Shown: piece after piece, positions 43,915 through 53,510 of the stretch | How the letters are laid out: every line of letters begins with the position of its first letter | Numbering within the stretch: the first letter of the stretch is position 1 | NCBI RefSeq assembly: GCF_029714945.1 | Contig: NZ_CP121634.1 | Coordinates: 4,547,001 to 4,611,000 of the forward strand | Direction: 5' to 3' | Source of the DNA: Bradyrhizobium sp. CIAT3101 | Lineage (GTDB): Bacteria; Pseudomonadota; Alphaproteobacteria; Rhizobiales; Xanthobacteraceae | DNA length: 64,000 nt | Position numbers and translations under genes: made by a program | Notes under the pieces: model-generated | The model's input: only the letters and a program-made list of their open reading frames with translations | Databases searched by the model: none | Told to the model about the DNA's origin: nothing

Positions 43915-45733
43915 CCTTCGACCACCAGGTCTCCGGCAGATAGCCGGACAACGCCGTGGTCGATGGTCGTTCTATCCGATTCCAACGCGCGATCCATTGT
44001 TCGGATACGTTAAACAGGGGGATTGTGTAGAAGCCCGCGATCAAGGCGCGGTCGAGTGCCCGGACCGCCGCGACAAAAGCCGTATGATCACGGGCCTCCA
44101 AAAGGGCTTTGATCATCGCGTCGATGGCGGGATCCCTGGCGCCCATGTAGTTGCGGGTGCCCGGATTGTCGGCGGCAGCACTGCCCCAATAGAAATACTG
44201 CTCGTTGCCGGGCGACAGCGACTGGTCCCAGCGGTTCTGGATCATGTCGAACTCATAGGCCAGCCGGCGCTGGTCGAACTGCACGGGATCGACCGAGCGC
44301 ACGCTCGGCGCGATGCCGGCGCGTTTGAGGTCGCGCTGGAAGGCGAGCGCGATGCGCTCCTGGTCGCGGGTCGTCACCAGCATCTCGAAGGTGAAGGGGG
44401 CCTTGGTCGCGCGGTTGCGCAGCACGGTGCCGTCGAGATCGTAACCGGCGTCGGACAGGAGTTTGAGCGCAGCGCGCAGCGTCGTCCGGTCGCGCCCCGA
44501 GCCGTCGGTGACGGGAAGGCGGTAGCTGCCGTCCATGATGTCCGGCGGGATCTGCGCGGCAAACGGCTTCAGCAATTCGCGTTCGCGTGCATCCGCAGGG
44601 CGGCCATAGGCCGAGAGGTCGGATCCCGCGAAATAGCCGGCGACCCGCGAATACAGCGAGAAGAAATAGTTGCGATTGACCAGCTCGAAATCGAACAGCA
44701 GCGTCAGCGCCTGGCGCACGCGGATGTCGGCGAAGATCGGACGGCGCGTGTTGAACACCAGGAATTCGGAAGGCTGCGGCACACCGGGTTTGATGGTGTC
44801 GCGGATCACGTCGCCGTTCCTGGCGGCCGGAAAATCGTAGCCGTCGTGCCAGCGCAACGGCTCGTGCTCGACGCGGAAATCATAGAGGCCGCGCTTGAAG
44901 GCTTCGAACTGGCCGTTGGCTTCGCGAAAATAGTCGAGCCGGATCTCGTCGAAATTGAACAGCCCGCGATTGATCGGGAGATCGCGGCCCCAATAATCGG
45001 GATTGCGCGAGAGCGTCACGCTGGCGCCGGGCTTGACCGCCGTGACGCGATACGGGCCCGAGGCAATCGGCCCGGTCAGCGTCGTCTCCTCGAAGGTCGC
45101 GACATCGACGGCGTGCTTCGGCAGGATCGGCATCAGGCCGAGGATCAGCGGCAGCTCGCGGTCGTTGGCGCCGGCGAGGTCGAAGCGGACGGTGAGGGGA
45201 TCGGGCGCCTCGGCCTTGGCGACCTTGGCGTAATATTGCCGGAGGTTGGGACGGCCGTGGTCGCGCAGCAACTGCCAGGAGAACAGCACGTCCTCGGCAG
45301 TGACCTGCTTGCCGTCGGAGAAGCGCGCGCGCGGATCGATGCGGAACGTGACGTAGCTGCGCTCGTCATCGGTCTCGACGGTCTTGGCGAGCAGGCCATA
45401 GAGCGTGAACGGCTCGTCCTGGCCGCGCGAGAGCAGGCTTTCGACCACGTAGGCGCGGATCGGCTGCACGGCCAGTCCCTTCACGATGAAGGGGTTGAGG
45501 CTGTCGAAGGTGCCGAGGATGCCCCAGGTCAGCCGGCCGCCCTTGGGGGCATCGGGGTTGGCATAGGGCATGTGGGCGAAATCGGCCGGCAACGCCGGCT
45601 TGCCGTGCATGGCGATCGCGTGGGCCTCCTCGGCTCGCGCGCCGCCGAACGCCGACAGCCCGATGGCGAGGGCCAAAGCGATGCTGCAGAATCGGACGCT
45701 GGGGCCCTCGAGCAGGCGCTGGAACATGAACAT
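43886..45733 (-). CDS. extracellular solute-binding protein, family 5 (YejA-like)
   Basis: A periplasmic peptide or oligosaccharide-type binding protein of 615 residues with a signal peptide (cleavage near residue 35, GGARAEE). Family-5 marks are YANPDAPKGGRLTW, FNPF-type FDSLNPFIVKG, the LTAEDV-type QVTAEDVLFSW and DYWGRDLP. It resembles YejA, the binding protein of the YejABEF uptake system, but no permease or ATPase genes are adjacent. It is followed immediately by the ANL-type gene. Confidence 0.88.
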   Translation of the reverse strand: MFMFQRLLEGPSVRFCSIALALAIGLSAFGGARAEEAHAIAMHGKPALPADFAHMPYANPDAPKGGRLTWGILGTFDSLNPFIVKGLAVQPIRAYVVESLLSRGQDEPFTLYGLLAKTVETDDERSYVTFRIDPRARFSDGKQVTAEDVLFSWQLLRDHGRPNLRQYYAKVAKAEAPDPLTVRFDLAGANDRELPLILGLMPILPKHAVDVATFEETTLTGPIASGPYRVTAVKPGASVTLSRNPDYWGRDLPINRGLFNFDEIRLDYFREANGQFEAFKRGLYDFRVEHEPLRWHDGYDFPAARNGDVIRDTIKPGVPQPSEFLVFNTRRPIFADIRVRQALTLLFDFELVNRNYFFSLYSRVAGYFAGSDLSAYGRPADARERELLKPFAAQIPPDIMDGSYRLPVTDGSGRDRTTLRAALKLLSDAGYDLDGTVLRNRATKAPFTFEMLVTTRDQERIALAFQRDLKRAGIAPSVRSVDPVQFDQRRLAYEFDMIQNRWDQSLSPGNEQYFYWGSAAADNPGTRNYMGARDPAIDAMIKALLEARDHTAFVAAVRALDRALIAGFYTIPLFNVSEQWIARWNRIERPSTTALSGYLPETWWSKGEPQASPAK

Positions 45734-45993
45734 TCGGACACGTTGATTCGAGGGCCGTCAGGAGCTGAATCCTATCACAGGGATTTCACTGAGCGCCTGC
45801 CCGGAAGTGGGCAAAGACGCTTGTCGGCATTGATCTTTCCGTCGACCGCGTTAAGAAGGCACGCAATCGCGCACGAGCGCCGAGCCCGTCACTTATCTGC
45901 CTCAATTGACGGGGAGAGAGCCGCGCCCAAGGCGGCTTGGTTCGGCGTTTCGGAGCGGTTCGGGCACTTCCCGTTCAGAAAGGGTTTTCTGCA
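45734..45993. other. gene-free interval between binding-protein gene and ialB-type gene
   Basis: About 260 bases with divergent genes on both sides, which must hold two promoters. CGCGCCCAAGGCGGCTTGG near 45925 is a partly repeated GC motif. No operator is recognisable. Confidence 0.4.
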
Positions 45994-46830
45994 ATGAATT
46001 TCCGTTATTTGGCCGCGTCCGTCCGGCCGCGCGGGCGAGTTCTCGCCCTGTTGACGGCGACGGCGTTGGTCGTCCCGTTTGCTGCGGAGGCGCAGACCCC
46101 CGCGCCGGCCCCGGGCGCGCCCGCCGCGCCGAAGGCTGCCCCGAAAGCCGCTCCCAAGGCTGCCCCCAAGGCGCCAGCTGCGGCTCCCGCGCCGGCTCCC
46201 CAGGCCCAGCAGCCCCCGGCCCAGCAGGGCGCTCCGGCGGCGCAGGGCGCTCAGCCCGCGGATCAGCAGATCCAGCTGATCTACGCCCCCTGGACCAAGT
46301 TCTGCCTGAAGGGCCAGGACGCCAACGCCAAGCAGGTCTGCTTCACCGGCAAGGACGGCCGCATCGAATCGGGCCAGCCTGTCATCGCGGCCGTGATCAT
46401 CGAGCCGGAAGGCGAGCCCAAGAAGATCCTGCGCGTGACGCTGCCGCTCGGCATGCAGCTCGTGCACGGCACCCGCGTCATCGTCGACAACAATCCGCCG
46501 CTGCAGAGCCCGTATGTGATCTGCTTCCAGAACGGCTGTATGTCGGATTACGAGGCGACGCCCGAGCTTCTCGCCAACATGAAGAAGGGCCAGAACCTCG
46601 TGGTGCAGGCGATCAACGCCAACGGTGCGCCGCTGACCCTGCCGCTGCCGCTCACCGGCGAATTCCAGAAGGCCTATGACGGTCCGCCGACCGATCCGAA
46701 GGTGTTCGAGGAAACCCAGAAGAAGCTCCAGGAAGAGCTTCAGAAGAAGGCTGACGAGCAGCGCAAGAAGCTCGAGCAGAACGGCGGCGCGCCTGGTGCA
46801 CCCAGTGCAGCTCCGGCGGGTCAGAAGTAA
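45994..46830 (+). CDS. invasion-associated locus B (IalB) family protein
   Basis: A 278-residue secreted protein with a signal peptide (cleavage near residue 34, AEAQT), a low-complexity Ala/Pro/Lys region with four APKA repeats (residues 40-60), the IalB domain (about 90-225; YAPWTKFCLKG, QVCFTGKDGR, CFQNGCMSDYEA with paired cysteines) and a charged coiled-coil tail (KKLQEELQKKADEQRKKLE). IalB helps Bartonella enter erythrocytes; in soil relatives the role is unknown. A strong terminator follows. Confidence 0.9.
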   Translation: MNFRYLAASVRPRGRVLALLTATALVVPFAAEAQTPAPAPGAPAAPKAAPKAAPKAAPKAPAAAPAPAPQAQQPPAQQGAPAAQGAQPADQQIQLIYAPWTKFCLKGQDANAKQVCFTGKDGRIESGQPVIAAVIIEPEGEPKKILRVTLPLGMQLVHGTRVIVDNNPPLQSPYVICFQNGCMSDYEATPELLANMKKGQNLVVQAINANGAPLTLPLPLTGEFQKAYDGPPTDPKVFEETQKKLQEELQKKADEQRKKLEQNGGAPGAPSAAPAGQK

Positions 46831-46852
46831 TCGGGACCAAATCCCGGACATG

Positions 46853-46882
46853 AAAAAGGCGCTCGGTTCGAGCGCCTTTTTT
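46853..46882. terminator. bidirectional rho-independent terminator
   Basis: AAAAAGGCGCTCG-GTT-CGAGCGCCTTTTTT is a perfect stem with A and T runs on both sides, between the convergent IalB-type gene and hspQ, and works for both strands. Confidence 0.93.
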
Positions 46883-46907
46883 GCTGGCCGCTTGTCGGCG
46901 GAGAAAT

Positions 46908-47240
46908 TCAGTTCAGTGAAGGATTGCGCGGGCGGTAGCCGCCATCCTTGTTCTTGATGAAGATCTCGGCGACCTGGGAATGTCGGATCGGCTCGCCGGA
47001 TTCGTCGGGCAGGAGGTTCTGCTCGGACACATAGGCAACGTACTCGGACTCCGCGTTCTCCGCGAGCAGATGATAGAACGGCTGATCCTTGTGAGGCCGC
47101 ACCTCTTCAGGGATCGACAGCCACCACTCCTCGGTGTTGTTGAATTCCGGATCGATGTCGAAAATCACCCCCCGGAACGAGAAGATCCGGTGGCGAACGA
47201 CCTGTCCGATCTGGAATTTGGCGGTCCGCGCTTTAATCAT
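46908..47240 (-). CDS. hspQ: heat shock protein HspQ (YccV-like, hemimethylated-DNA-binding family)
   Basis: A 110-residue HspQ protein. The fold is recognisable from FQIGQVVRHRIFSFRGVIFD (residues 9-28), the EEWWLSIPEE segment, DQPFYHLLAEN and AYVSEQNLLPD. HspQ is a specificity factor for Lon and was first described as a DnaA regulator that binds hemimethylated oriC. Its 3' end faces the shared terminator. Confidence 0.92.
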   Translation of the reverse strand: MIKARTAKFQIGQVVRHRIFSFRGVIFDIDPEFNNTEEWWLSIPEEVRPHKDQPFYHLLAENAESEYVAYVSEQNLLPDESGEPIRHSQVAEIFIKNKDGGYRPRNPSLN

Positions 47241-47346
47241 TCCCCGTCGATAGACCAGGATTGTGGCCGATGCTAGTGCCCTGATCTGGAATTAGCCCGC
47301 GGTTGCGCGGGAGATAACCCCCAGGTCTTCAGAAGTCACTTCATCA

Positions 47347-48300
47347 ATGGTCGATATCCTCAATCTGGCGCTACCTTATTTCGGCTTGATCTTCGTCGGT
47401 TTCGCCTGCGGCAAGGCCAAGTCGCTGCCAGAATCGGGCCTCGCCTGGATGAACTTCTTCCTGCTCTACGTGTCGCTGCCGGCGCTGCTGTTCGCGATCA
47501 TGTCGAAGACGCCATTTTCGGAATTGAACAATCCGCCGTTCCTGGTTGCGACCACGCTGTCGACGGTTACCGCGTTCACGCTGGCGCTGGTCGTCGGCAA
47601 GGTGCTCGGCGGCCTGACACTGCGTGAGGCGACACTGGCGGGTCTCTCCGGCGGCTACGGCAATATCGGCTACATGGGGCCAGGATTGGCGCTGGCCGTG
47701 CTTGGGCCGAGGGCATCGGCGCCGACTGCGCTGATCTTCTGCTGCGACAGCATCTTCCTGTTCACGATCGTGCCGCTGCTGATCGAGCTGTCGGACCGCG
47801 ATCATCCCTCGATCGTGCATGCCTTCGGTGTCGTGCTGAAACAGATCGTGCTCAACCCGTTGATCATGTCTGCCTGCTTTGGCGCAGCCGTCGCCGCGCT
47901 CCATATCGAGCTGCCGGTGGCGCTCGACCGCACCATCATCTTCCTCCAGAACGCCGCAGCGCCGACTGCGTTGTTCGTGCTCGGCGTGACGGTGGCGCTG
48001 CGGCCGTTCGACCGCGTGCCCTGGGAAGTGCCGGGCGTCATCGCCGTCAAGCTCCTGATCCATCCGCTCGCGGCGTTTGGCCTGATGCTGGCGTTCGGTC
48101 CGTTCGCGCAGCCCTGGGCCGCGACTGCGATCCTGATGGCCTCGCTGCCCCCGGCGCTGAATGTGTTCGTGATTGCCCGCCAGAACGATGCCTGGATCGA
48201 ATCCGCCTCCGTCGCCGTGCTGCTCGGGACGTTCGCATCCGTGGTCACGCTGACCACCGTGATGTGGTTGCTGCAGACCGGCCGGCTGGTGTTTCCGTGA
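47347..48300 (+). CDS. AEC (auxin efflux carrier) family transporter
   Basis: This 317-residue protein has about ten membrane segments arranged as two five-segment halves, as in the AEC family. Useful motifs are LALPYFGLIFVGFACGK at the start, SGGYGNIGYMGPGLAL at about 98-113 and the second crossing region ASLPPALNVFVIARQ. Bacterial members move organic acids such as malate or malonate. It is convergent with the UbiH-type gene, with only 3 bases between the stops. Confidence 0.9.
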   Translation: MVDILNLALPYFGLIFVGFACGKAKSLPESGLAWMNFFLLYVSLPALLFAIMSKTPFSELNNPPFLVATTLSTVTAFTLALVVGKVLGGLTLREATLAGLSGGYGNIGYMGPGLALAVLGPRASAPTALIFCCDSIFLFTIVPLLIELSDRDHPSIVHAFGVVLKQIVLNPLIMSACFGAAVAALHIELPVALDRTIIFLQNAAAPTALFVLGVTVALRPFDRVPWEVPGVIAVKLLIHPLAAFGLMLAFGPFAQPWAATAILMASLPPALNVFVIARQNDAWIESASVAVLLGTFASVVTLTTVMWLLQTGRLVFP

Positions 48301-48303
48301 ACG

Positions 48304-49488
48304 CTACTTCCGCCAGGTCGGTGTCAGCCCTTCGCGCATGGCAAAACGCCGGAGCGGGCCGATGGCGCCGAGCAAGTGCATGCCGACGGCGCGGACCGGC
48401 TGGAGCGGCAGGAAATCGTTGAGCAGCGAGCGATTGGCGATGTCGATCGCAAAGGTCCGGCTCAGAATGTCCGGACGCCGCGCCCGGTCGTAGCGTTTGA
48501 GCACGTCGGCTGCGCCGGGATCCTGGCCGGCGGCGATGGCTTCGCCGGCGAGCCTCGCAATGTCGGCGGCATCCCGCAGTCCGAGATTGAGGCCTTGGGC
48601 ACCGATCGGGGGAACCACATGGGCGGCTTCACCGACCAGCGCGATGCGGTCGCGCGCGAAGGAGTTTGGTCGTTCGATCGCCAGCGGGAACAGGTTGCGG
48701 CCGGGCTCGACCGTCATCCGGCCGAGGATGGAATGCGACTGTTTCTCGATCGCCGCGGAGAGCTCTTCGTCGCTCAGGGAGCGAAGCCGTTCGGCCTCCG
48801 CAGGCGCCGAGACCCAGACGATGCTGGAGCGGTTGCCGGGCAGGGGCACGAACACGCAGGGGCCGTGCGGGGTGTGGAACTCGGTCGAGACGTTGCGATG
48901 CGGCCGGGCATGGCTGACGTTGAAGGTCAGCGCCGTCTGCGTCAGGTCGCGCCGCGTCACCGCAATCCCGGCGGCCTCCCGGCACAGCGAGTGCCGGCCG
49001 TCGGCGCCGACCACGAGCCGCGCGGACAGGAATTGTCCGGACGCCGTGCGGATTGCGACGTCATCGGCTTCGATGACGACGTTCTCTGCCTCGTCGTCGA
49101 AACGGACGAGGTTGGGCAACTCGGCCGCGCGCGCCTCGAGCGTCAGCATCAGCGAGCGGTTGTCGATGTTGTAGCCGAACGCCTCGAGCGCGATCTCATG
49201 ACAGGAGAACCGGACCTCGGGGCTGCGGAACAGCCGCCCGGTGTCGTCGACGAGGCGCATGACCTCGAGGCCGGCCGCCTTGTCCTTGCAGCGGGACCAG
49301 ACATCGAGGCTTTCCAGGAGGTCGACGGAGGCACCCAGCAGCGCGGTGGTGCGGTTGTCGGCATAGGGCAGGCGCCGCGCCACCAGCGCGGTCCGCGCAC
49401 CGGCCTGCGCCAGTGCAATTCCTGCCGCAAGGCCGGCCGGTCCGCCGCCGATAATGGCCGCGTCAAAGAGCGTGGATGCGTCTGTCAT
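48304..49488 (-). CDS. UbiH/UbiF/COQ6-type FAD-dependent hydroxylase
   Basis: This 394-residue flavoprotein monooxygenase has the FAD loop AIIGGGPAGLAAGIAL (residues 11-26), VVGADGRHSLCREAAG (DG motif, about 160) and RIALVGEAAHVVPPIGAQGLNLGL (residues 280-305), where the usual GDAAH is GEAAH. The family hydroxylates the ubiquinone ring; which ring position this one handles (UbiH, UbiI, UbiL) is not clear from sequence alone. Confidence 0.87.
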   Translation of the reverse strand: MTDASTLFDAAIIGGGPAGLAAGIALAQAGARTALVARRLPYADNRTTALLGASVDLLESLDVWSRCKDKAAGLEVMRLVDDTGRLFRSPEVRFSCHEIALEAFGYNIDNRSLMLTLEARAAELPNLVRFDDEAENVVIEADDVAIRTASGQFLSARLVVGADGRHSLCREAAGIAVTRRDLTQTALTFNVSHARPHRNVSTEFHTPHGPCVFVPLPGNRSSIVWVSAPAEAERLRSLSDEELSAAIEKQSHSILGRMTVEPGRNLFPLAIERPNSFARDRIALVGEAAHVVPPIGAQGLNLGLRDAADIARLAGEAIAAGQDPGAADVLKRYDRARRPDILSRTFAIDIANRSLLNDFLPLQPVRAVGMHLLGAIGPLRRFAMREGLTPTWRK

Positions 49489-49616
49489 GGAACGACATTT
49501 GACACGCCCCGCGACAAATTCAAGCCCACCTATTTTGCCTGCTTTTATGACGAATTGCGCGACCCAATGCCGCGACGGCGGATGTGCAAATCGGTCCCGT
49601 TCTGGTAGCAGAAGCC

Positions 49617-50354
49617 ATGGAAACTCAGATCGACAGCCAAGAGGATTCCCTCAAGCCGACGCCCGCGATCCGGGCCGCGGCTTTTTCGGTGCACATCTTC
49701 ACCGCCTTCGGCGCGGCGATCGCGCTATTGGCGATGCTGGAGGCGGTGCGCGAGCACTGGGCGGCGATGTTCGGCTGGCTCGGCGTCGCCCTGATCATCG
49801 ACGCGATCGACGGGCCGATCGCGCGCCGGCTCGACGTCAAGAACGTGCAGCCGAACTGGTCGGGCGACGTGCTCGACCTCGTGGTCGACTTCGTCACCTA
49901 CGTCTTCGTGCCGGCCTATGCGATCGTGGCGAGCGGCCTGTTGCTGCCGGTGGCGGCGCCCTTGCTCGGCATCGCCATCATCGTCACTAGCGCATTATAC
50001 TTCGCCGATCTGCGCATGAAGGCCGATGACAATCATTTCCGCGGCTTTCCGGCGCTGTGGAATGCGGCGGCGTTCTATCTGTTCCTGCTGCACTGGCCGC
50101 CGCTGTCGTCGACGCTGCTGGTCGCGGCGCTGGTGGTGCTGACTTTCGTGCCGTTCCACGTTCTGCATCCGGTTCGTGTGGTGCGGCTGCGCTGGCTGAC
50201 GATGTCGCTGATTGCGGTCTGGTCGCTGCTCGGGCTCTACGCGCTGGAGATGGATTTTCGCGTCGGCACCGGCGTGACGGTTGCGCTCTGCGCGATCGCG
50301 CTCTGGATCGCGTTCAGCGATGCGCTGATCCGCCTCGCAAGGTCCTTCGCATGA
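49617..50354 (+). CDS. pcs: phosphatidylcholine synthase
   Basis: Pcs condenses choline with CDP-diacylglycerol to phosphatidylcholine, a rhizobial membrane lipid needed for symbiosis in Bradyrhizobium. The 245-residue protein has about eight membrane segments and the CDP-alcohol phosphotransferase motif DG-x2-AR-x(n)-G-x3-D-x3-D in DAIDGPIARR and SGDVLDLVVD. I prefer ATG 49617 (METQIDSQED) to the start at 49584. It overlaps the TerC gene by ATGA. Confidence 0.94.
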   Translation: METQIDSQEDSLKPTPAIRAAAFSVHIFTAFGAAIALLAMLEAVREHWAAMFGWLGVALIIDAIDGPIARRLDVKNVQPNWSGDVLDLVVDFVTYVFVPAYAIVASGLLLPVAAPLLGIAIIVTSALYFADLRMKADDNHFRGFPALWNAAAFYLFLLHWPPLSSTLLVAALVVLTFVPFHVLHPVRVVRLRWLTMSLIAVWSLLGLYALEMDFRVGTGVTVALCAIALWIAFSDALIRLARSFA

Positions 50355-51085
50355 TGCATCTGCTGACCAGCCCGGAGGCCTGGGCCGCGCTGCTGACCTT
50401 GACCTCGCTCGAGATCGTGCTCGGCATCGACAACGTCATCTTCCTGTCGGTGATCGTCTCGCGCATCCCCGAGCCGCAGGCCCATCGCGCCCGCCAGATC
50501 GGGCTGGCGCTGGCGCTGGTGTTCCGCATCATTTTGCTCAGCGTGCTGGTCTGGCTGATCGGCCTGACCGCGCCGGTGTTGTCGTTCTCCGGCTATGACT
50601 TCTCCTGGCGCGACCTGATCCTGATCGGCGGCGGCCTGTTCCTGATCGCGAAGGCGACGCACGAGATCCACGCCGAGGTCGAGGCCGATGACGGCGACGG
50701 GAAGAAGCAATCCGGCGGCAGCGCCTTCTTCTGGGTGATCGTCCAGATCATCGTCATCGACATCGTGTTCTCGCTGGACTCGATCATCACCGCGATCGGC
50801 ATGGCGCAGGACCTCGAGATCATGATCGCCGCCGTCGTGATCGCGTGCCTGGTCATGTACATTTCGTCGGGACCGGTGGCGCGATTCGTCGCGGAGCATC
50901 CGACCACGAAAATGCTGGCGCTGGCGTTCCTGGTGCTGATCGGCGTCGCACTGGTTGCGGATGGATTCAAATTCCACATTCCGCGCGGCTACATCTATTT
51001 CGCAATTGCGTTCTCGGCGGCGGTCGAGTTCTTCAATGTGCTGGCGAAGCGTAACCGCAGGAGGGCCAGCAAGCCGTCCGTCTAG
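50351..51085 (+). CDS. TerC family integral membrane protein
   Basis: A 244-residue membrane protein with about seven segments. The acidic pairs are LEIVLGIDNVIFLSVI (residues 20-35) and IDIVFSLDSIITAIGMA (about 138-154). The start ATG 50351 overlaps the stop of pcs, so the two genes are coupled; the longer frame to 50057 lies inside pcs and is rejected. The role is probably metal-ion (Mn) handling by analogy to the family. Confidence 0.9.
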   Translation: MMHLLTSPEAWAALLTLTSLEIVLGIDNVIFLSVIVSRIPEPQAHRARQIGLALALVFRIILLSVLVWLIGLTAPVLSFSGYDFSWRDLILIGGGLFLIAKATHEIHAEVEADDGDGKKQSGGSAFFWVIVQIIVIDIVFSLDSIITAIGMAQDLEIMIAAVVIACLVMYISSGPVARFVAEHPTTKMLALAFLVLIGVALVADGFKFHIPRGYIYFAIAFSAAVEFFNVLAKRNRRRASKPSV

Positions 51086-51160
51086 CCGCTCCAATTTGGG
51101 TCGAGTTGACAAGGCAGGCGCTATGTCTTTCGCTGGCCTTGGAGAAGAGGAGGTCAGGTG

Positions 51161-52135
51161 ATGACCAAAGCCGTCCGTGTGCACAAGGTCGGAGGCCCCG
51201 AAGCACTGGTCTATGAGAGCGTCGACGTTCCGGCGCCGGGACCCGGCGAGGTGCGCATCCGCCAGCATGCGGTCGGGCTGAACTTCATCGACGTCTATTA
51301 CCGCACCGGCCTCTACAAGGCGCCGGAGCTGCCCTTCATTGCCGGCAACGAGGCTTCGGGCGAGGTCTTGGCCGTCGGGCCCGGCGTGACGAATTTCCAT
51401 CCCGGCGACCGCGTCGCCTACTACCACAACCTAGGCGCGTATGCGAGCGAGCGCAACATCTCCTGGGAGAAGCTGGTCAAGCTGCCCGACCACATCACCC
51501 ACGAGCAGGGCGCCGTGCTGATGCTCAAGGGACTGACCGTCTGGTACCTCCTGCACAAGACCTTCAAGGTCGAACCGCATCATCGCGTGCTGATCCATGC
51601 CGCTGCCGGCGGGATCGGACTGCTCGCCTGCCAATGGGCGAGGGCGCTGGGGGCCCATGTCATCGGCACCGTCGGGTCGCGCGAGAAGGCCGAACTTGCC
51701 GAGGCCAATGGCTGCGACCACGTCGTCCTCTACAACGAGGAGGACTTCGTCGCGCGCGTCAAACAGATCAGCCGCAACGAGGGCTGCGACGTCGTCTATG
51801 ACGGTGTCGGCAAGGCGACCTTCCCCGGCTCGCTGTCGTGCCTGAAGCCGCGCGGCATGTTCGTTTCGTTCGGCAATGCCTCAGGTCCGGTGCCGCCGTT
51901 CTCGATCGCCGAGCTGAACAATCACGGCTCGCTGTTTGCCACCCGGCCGAAGCTCAACGACTACATCGGCACGCGCAAGGAATTGCTGGAAGGCGCCGAC
52001 ACGCTGTTTTCCGCCGTCATCAACGGCAAGCTCCACGTGCCGATCAATCACGCCTATGCGCTGAAGGATGTGGCGAAGGCGCACATCGATCTCGAGAGCC
52101 GCAAGACGACCGGGGCGTCGATCCTGAAGCCGTAA
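51161..52135 (+). CDS. NADPH:quinone oxidoreductase, zeta-crystallin type
   Basis: A 324-residue medium-chain reductase without the zinc ligands. Marks are GPEALVYESVDVP, FIDVYYRTGLYKAPELPFI, GNEASGEVLAVG and the cofactor loop HAAAGGIGLLACQWA (about 148-162). Such enzymes reduce quinones by single electrons with NADPH. GAGGAGG lies seven bases before ATG 51161; a GTG three bases upstream is the alternative. A palindromic repeat follows. Confidence 0.93.
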   Translation: MTKAVRVHKVGGPEALVYESVDVPAPGPGEVRIRQHAVGLNFIDVYYRTGLYKAPELPFIAGNEASGEVLAVGPGVTNFHPGDRVAYYHNLGAYASERNISWEKLVKLPDHITHEQGAVLMLKGLTVWYLLHKTFKVEPHHRVLIHAAAGGIGLLACQWARALGAHVIGTVGSREKAELAEANGCDHVVLYNEEDFVARVKQISRNEGCDVVYDGVGKATFPGSLSCLKPRGMFVSFGNASGPVPPFSIAELNNHGSLFATRPKLNDYIGTRKELLEGADTLFSAVINGKLHVPINHAYALKDVAKAHIDLESRKTTGASILKP

Positions 52136-52157
52136 CTCGCCGTCACGGTCGAGATCT

Positions 52158-52246
52158 CGTAGGGTGGGCAAAGGCGCGCATCGCCGTGCCCACGATCTCA
52201 TCACAATAGAGAAAACGTGGGCACGCTTCGCTTTGCCCACCCTACG
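52158..52246. repeat. CGTAGGGTGGGCAAAG palindromic repeat, copy 2
   Basis: A near-perfect nested palindrome: outer arms CGTAGGGTGGGCAAAG and CTTTGCCCACCCTACG (16 bp, perfect) and inner arms CGTGCCCACG (52185) and CGTGGGCACG (52216). It lies between convergent genes. It shares its sequence with the element at 39551. Confidence 0.85.
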
Positions 52247-52256
52247 GCACCTTCAC

Positions 52257-53453
52257 TTACGCGACGCATCTCGCCGCGCCAGCCTTGGTCAAGATCCCGT
52301 CGAGGCAATCGATCATTTCGGCTATCTCTGCCTTCGTGACGTTCAGCGCCGGCATGAAGCGTAGCGTGTCGAGCTGCGGGGCGTTGAGGAGCACGCCGGC
52401 TTCGAACGCCTGCGCGACGATGCCGGGCGCGATCGGCAACTTGAGGTCGAGCGCGAGCAGCAGCCCGCGTCCCCGCACGCCGCCGAGGCCATGCCGGGCC
52501 GAGACTTTTTGCAGCTCGCTTTCGAGCAGCAGGCCGGTCTCGCCCACCTGCTTCAGGAACGCCGGCTTGCTGACTTCGTCGAGGACCGCAAGGCCGGCCG
52601 CGCACATCACCGGATTGCCGTTGAACGTGCCGCCCTGGTCGCCGTGCTCGAAGCAGGAGGCGCGTTCGGTCGCAAGCAGCGCTGCGAGCGGCACGCCGCC
52701 GCCGATGCCCTTGCCGAGCGTCATGATATCGGGCGCGATGCCGGTGTGCTCATAGTGGAAGAGCTTTCCGGTCCGGCCCATGCCGGTCTGGATCTCGTCG
52801 AAAATCAGCAGCAGCCCGTGCGCCTCCGTGAGTGCACGCAGCTCCCGCAGGAACGCATCGGTCGCCGGCCACACACCGGATTCGCCCTGGATCGGCTCGA
52901 GCATCACCGCAACGGTGTTGCTGCCGATCAGCTTCTCGACCGAGGCAATGTCGTTGAGTTTTGCCTTCTTGAAGCCGGCGACCTTCGGCTCGAACAGCGG
53001 CTCGAACGCCTTCTTGCCCGAGGCCGACATCGTCGCCAGCGTTCTCCCGTGGAAGCCGCCTTCGAACGTGATGATCTCGAACGCGCCGCTCTTGTGCAGG
53101 CTGCCATATTTTCGCGCGAGCTTGATCGCGCCCTCATTGGCCTCTGCACCCGAATTGGCGAAGAACACCTGGTCGAACGCACTGTTCTCGACCAGCGCCT
53201 GCGCCAGCTTGAGGCTCGGCTCGTTGTAGAAGGCCGGGCTCGGCGTGAGCAAGCGCTTGGCCTGCGACGCCAGCGCATCCGCAACCGCCGGCGGAGAGTG
53301 GCCGAGGCAGTTCACGGCCCAGCCCTGCACGAAGTCGAGGTAGCGCTTGCGGCTGTCGTCCCAGAGGTATGAGCCGGCGCCACGGACGAACACGGCCTTG
53401 GGCCGTGCGGTGATGTCCATCAGCGCGTCATACGGATGGGTGGCGGTGGTCAT
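52257..53453 (-). CDS. argD: acetylornithine aminotransferase-type (class III) aminotransferase
   Basis: A 398-residue PLP enzyme with [17 protein letters not shown] (about 100), [30 protein letters not shown] and the PLP-lysine region [16 protein letters not shown], matching the ArgD/OAT/GABA-T group. ArgD makes N-acetylornithine in arginine biosynthesis. Rhizobia have more than one such gene and argF is not adjacent, so it may be a paralogue or serve the related DapC or ornithine reactions. ATG 53453 has GAGGAG upstream. A terminator and a 29-residue arginine-rich ORF precede it. Confidence 0.8.
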   Translation of the reverse strand: MTTATHPYDALMDITARPKAVFVRGAGSYLWDDSRKRYLDFVQGWAVNCLGHSPPAVADALASQAKRLLTPSPAFYNEPSLKLAQALVENSAFDQVFFANSGAEANEGAIKLARKYGSLHKSGAFEIITFEGGFHGRTLATMSASGKKAFEPLFEPKVAGFKKAKLNDIASVEKLIGSNTVAVMLEPIQGESGVWPATDAFLRELRALTEAHGLLLIFDEIQTGMGRTGKLFHYEHTGIAPDIMTLGKGIGGGVPLAALLATERASCFEHGDQGGTFNGNPVMCAAGLAVLDEVSKPAFLKQVGETGLLLESELQKVSARHGLGGVRGRGLLLALDLKLPIAPGIVAQAFEAGVLLNAPQLDTLRFMPALNVTKAEIAEMIDCLDGILTKAGAARCVA

Positions 53454-53510
53454 GTCGAACTCCTCTGGAGATAGCCAAGATCTTTTGGGGGGCGGATGAA
53501 AAAGGGACGC

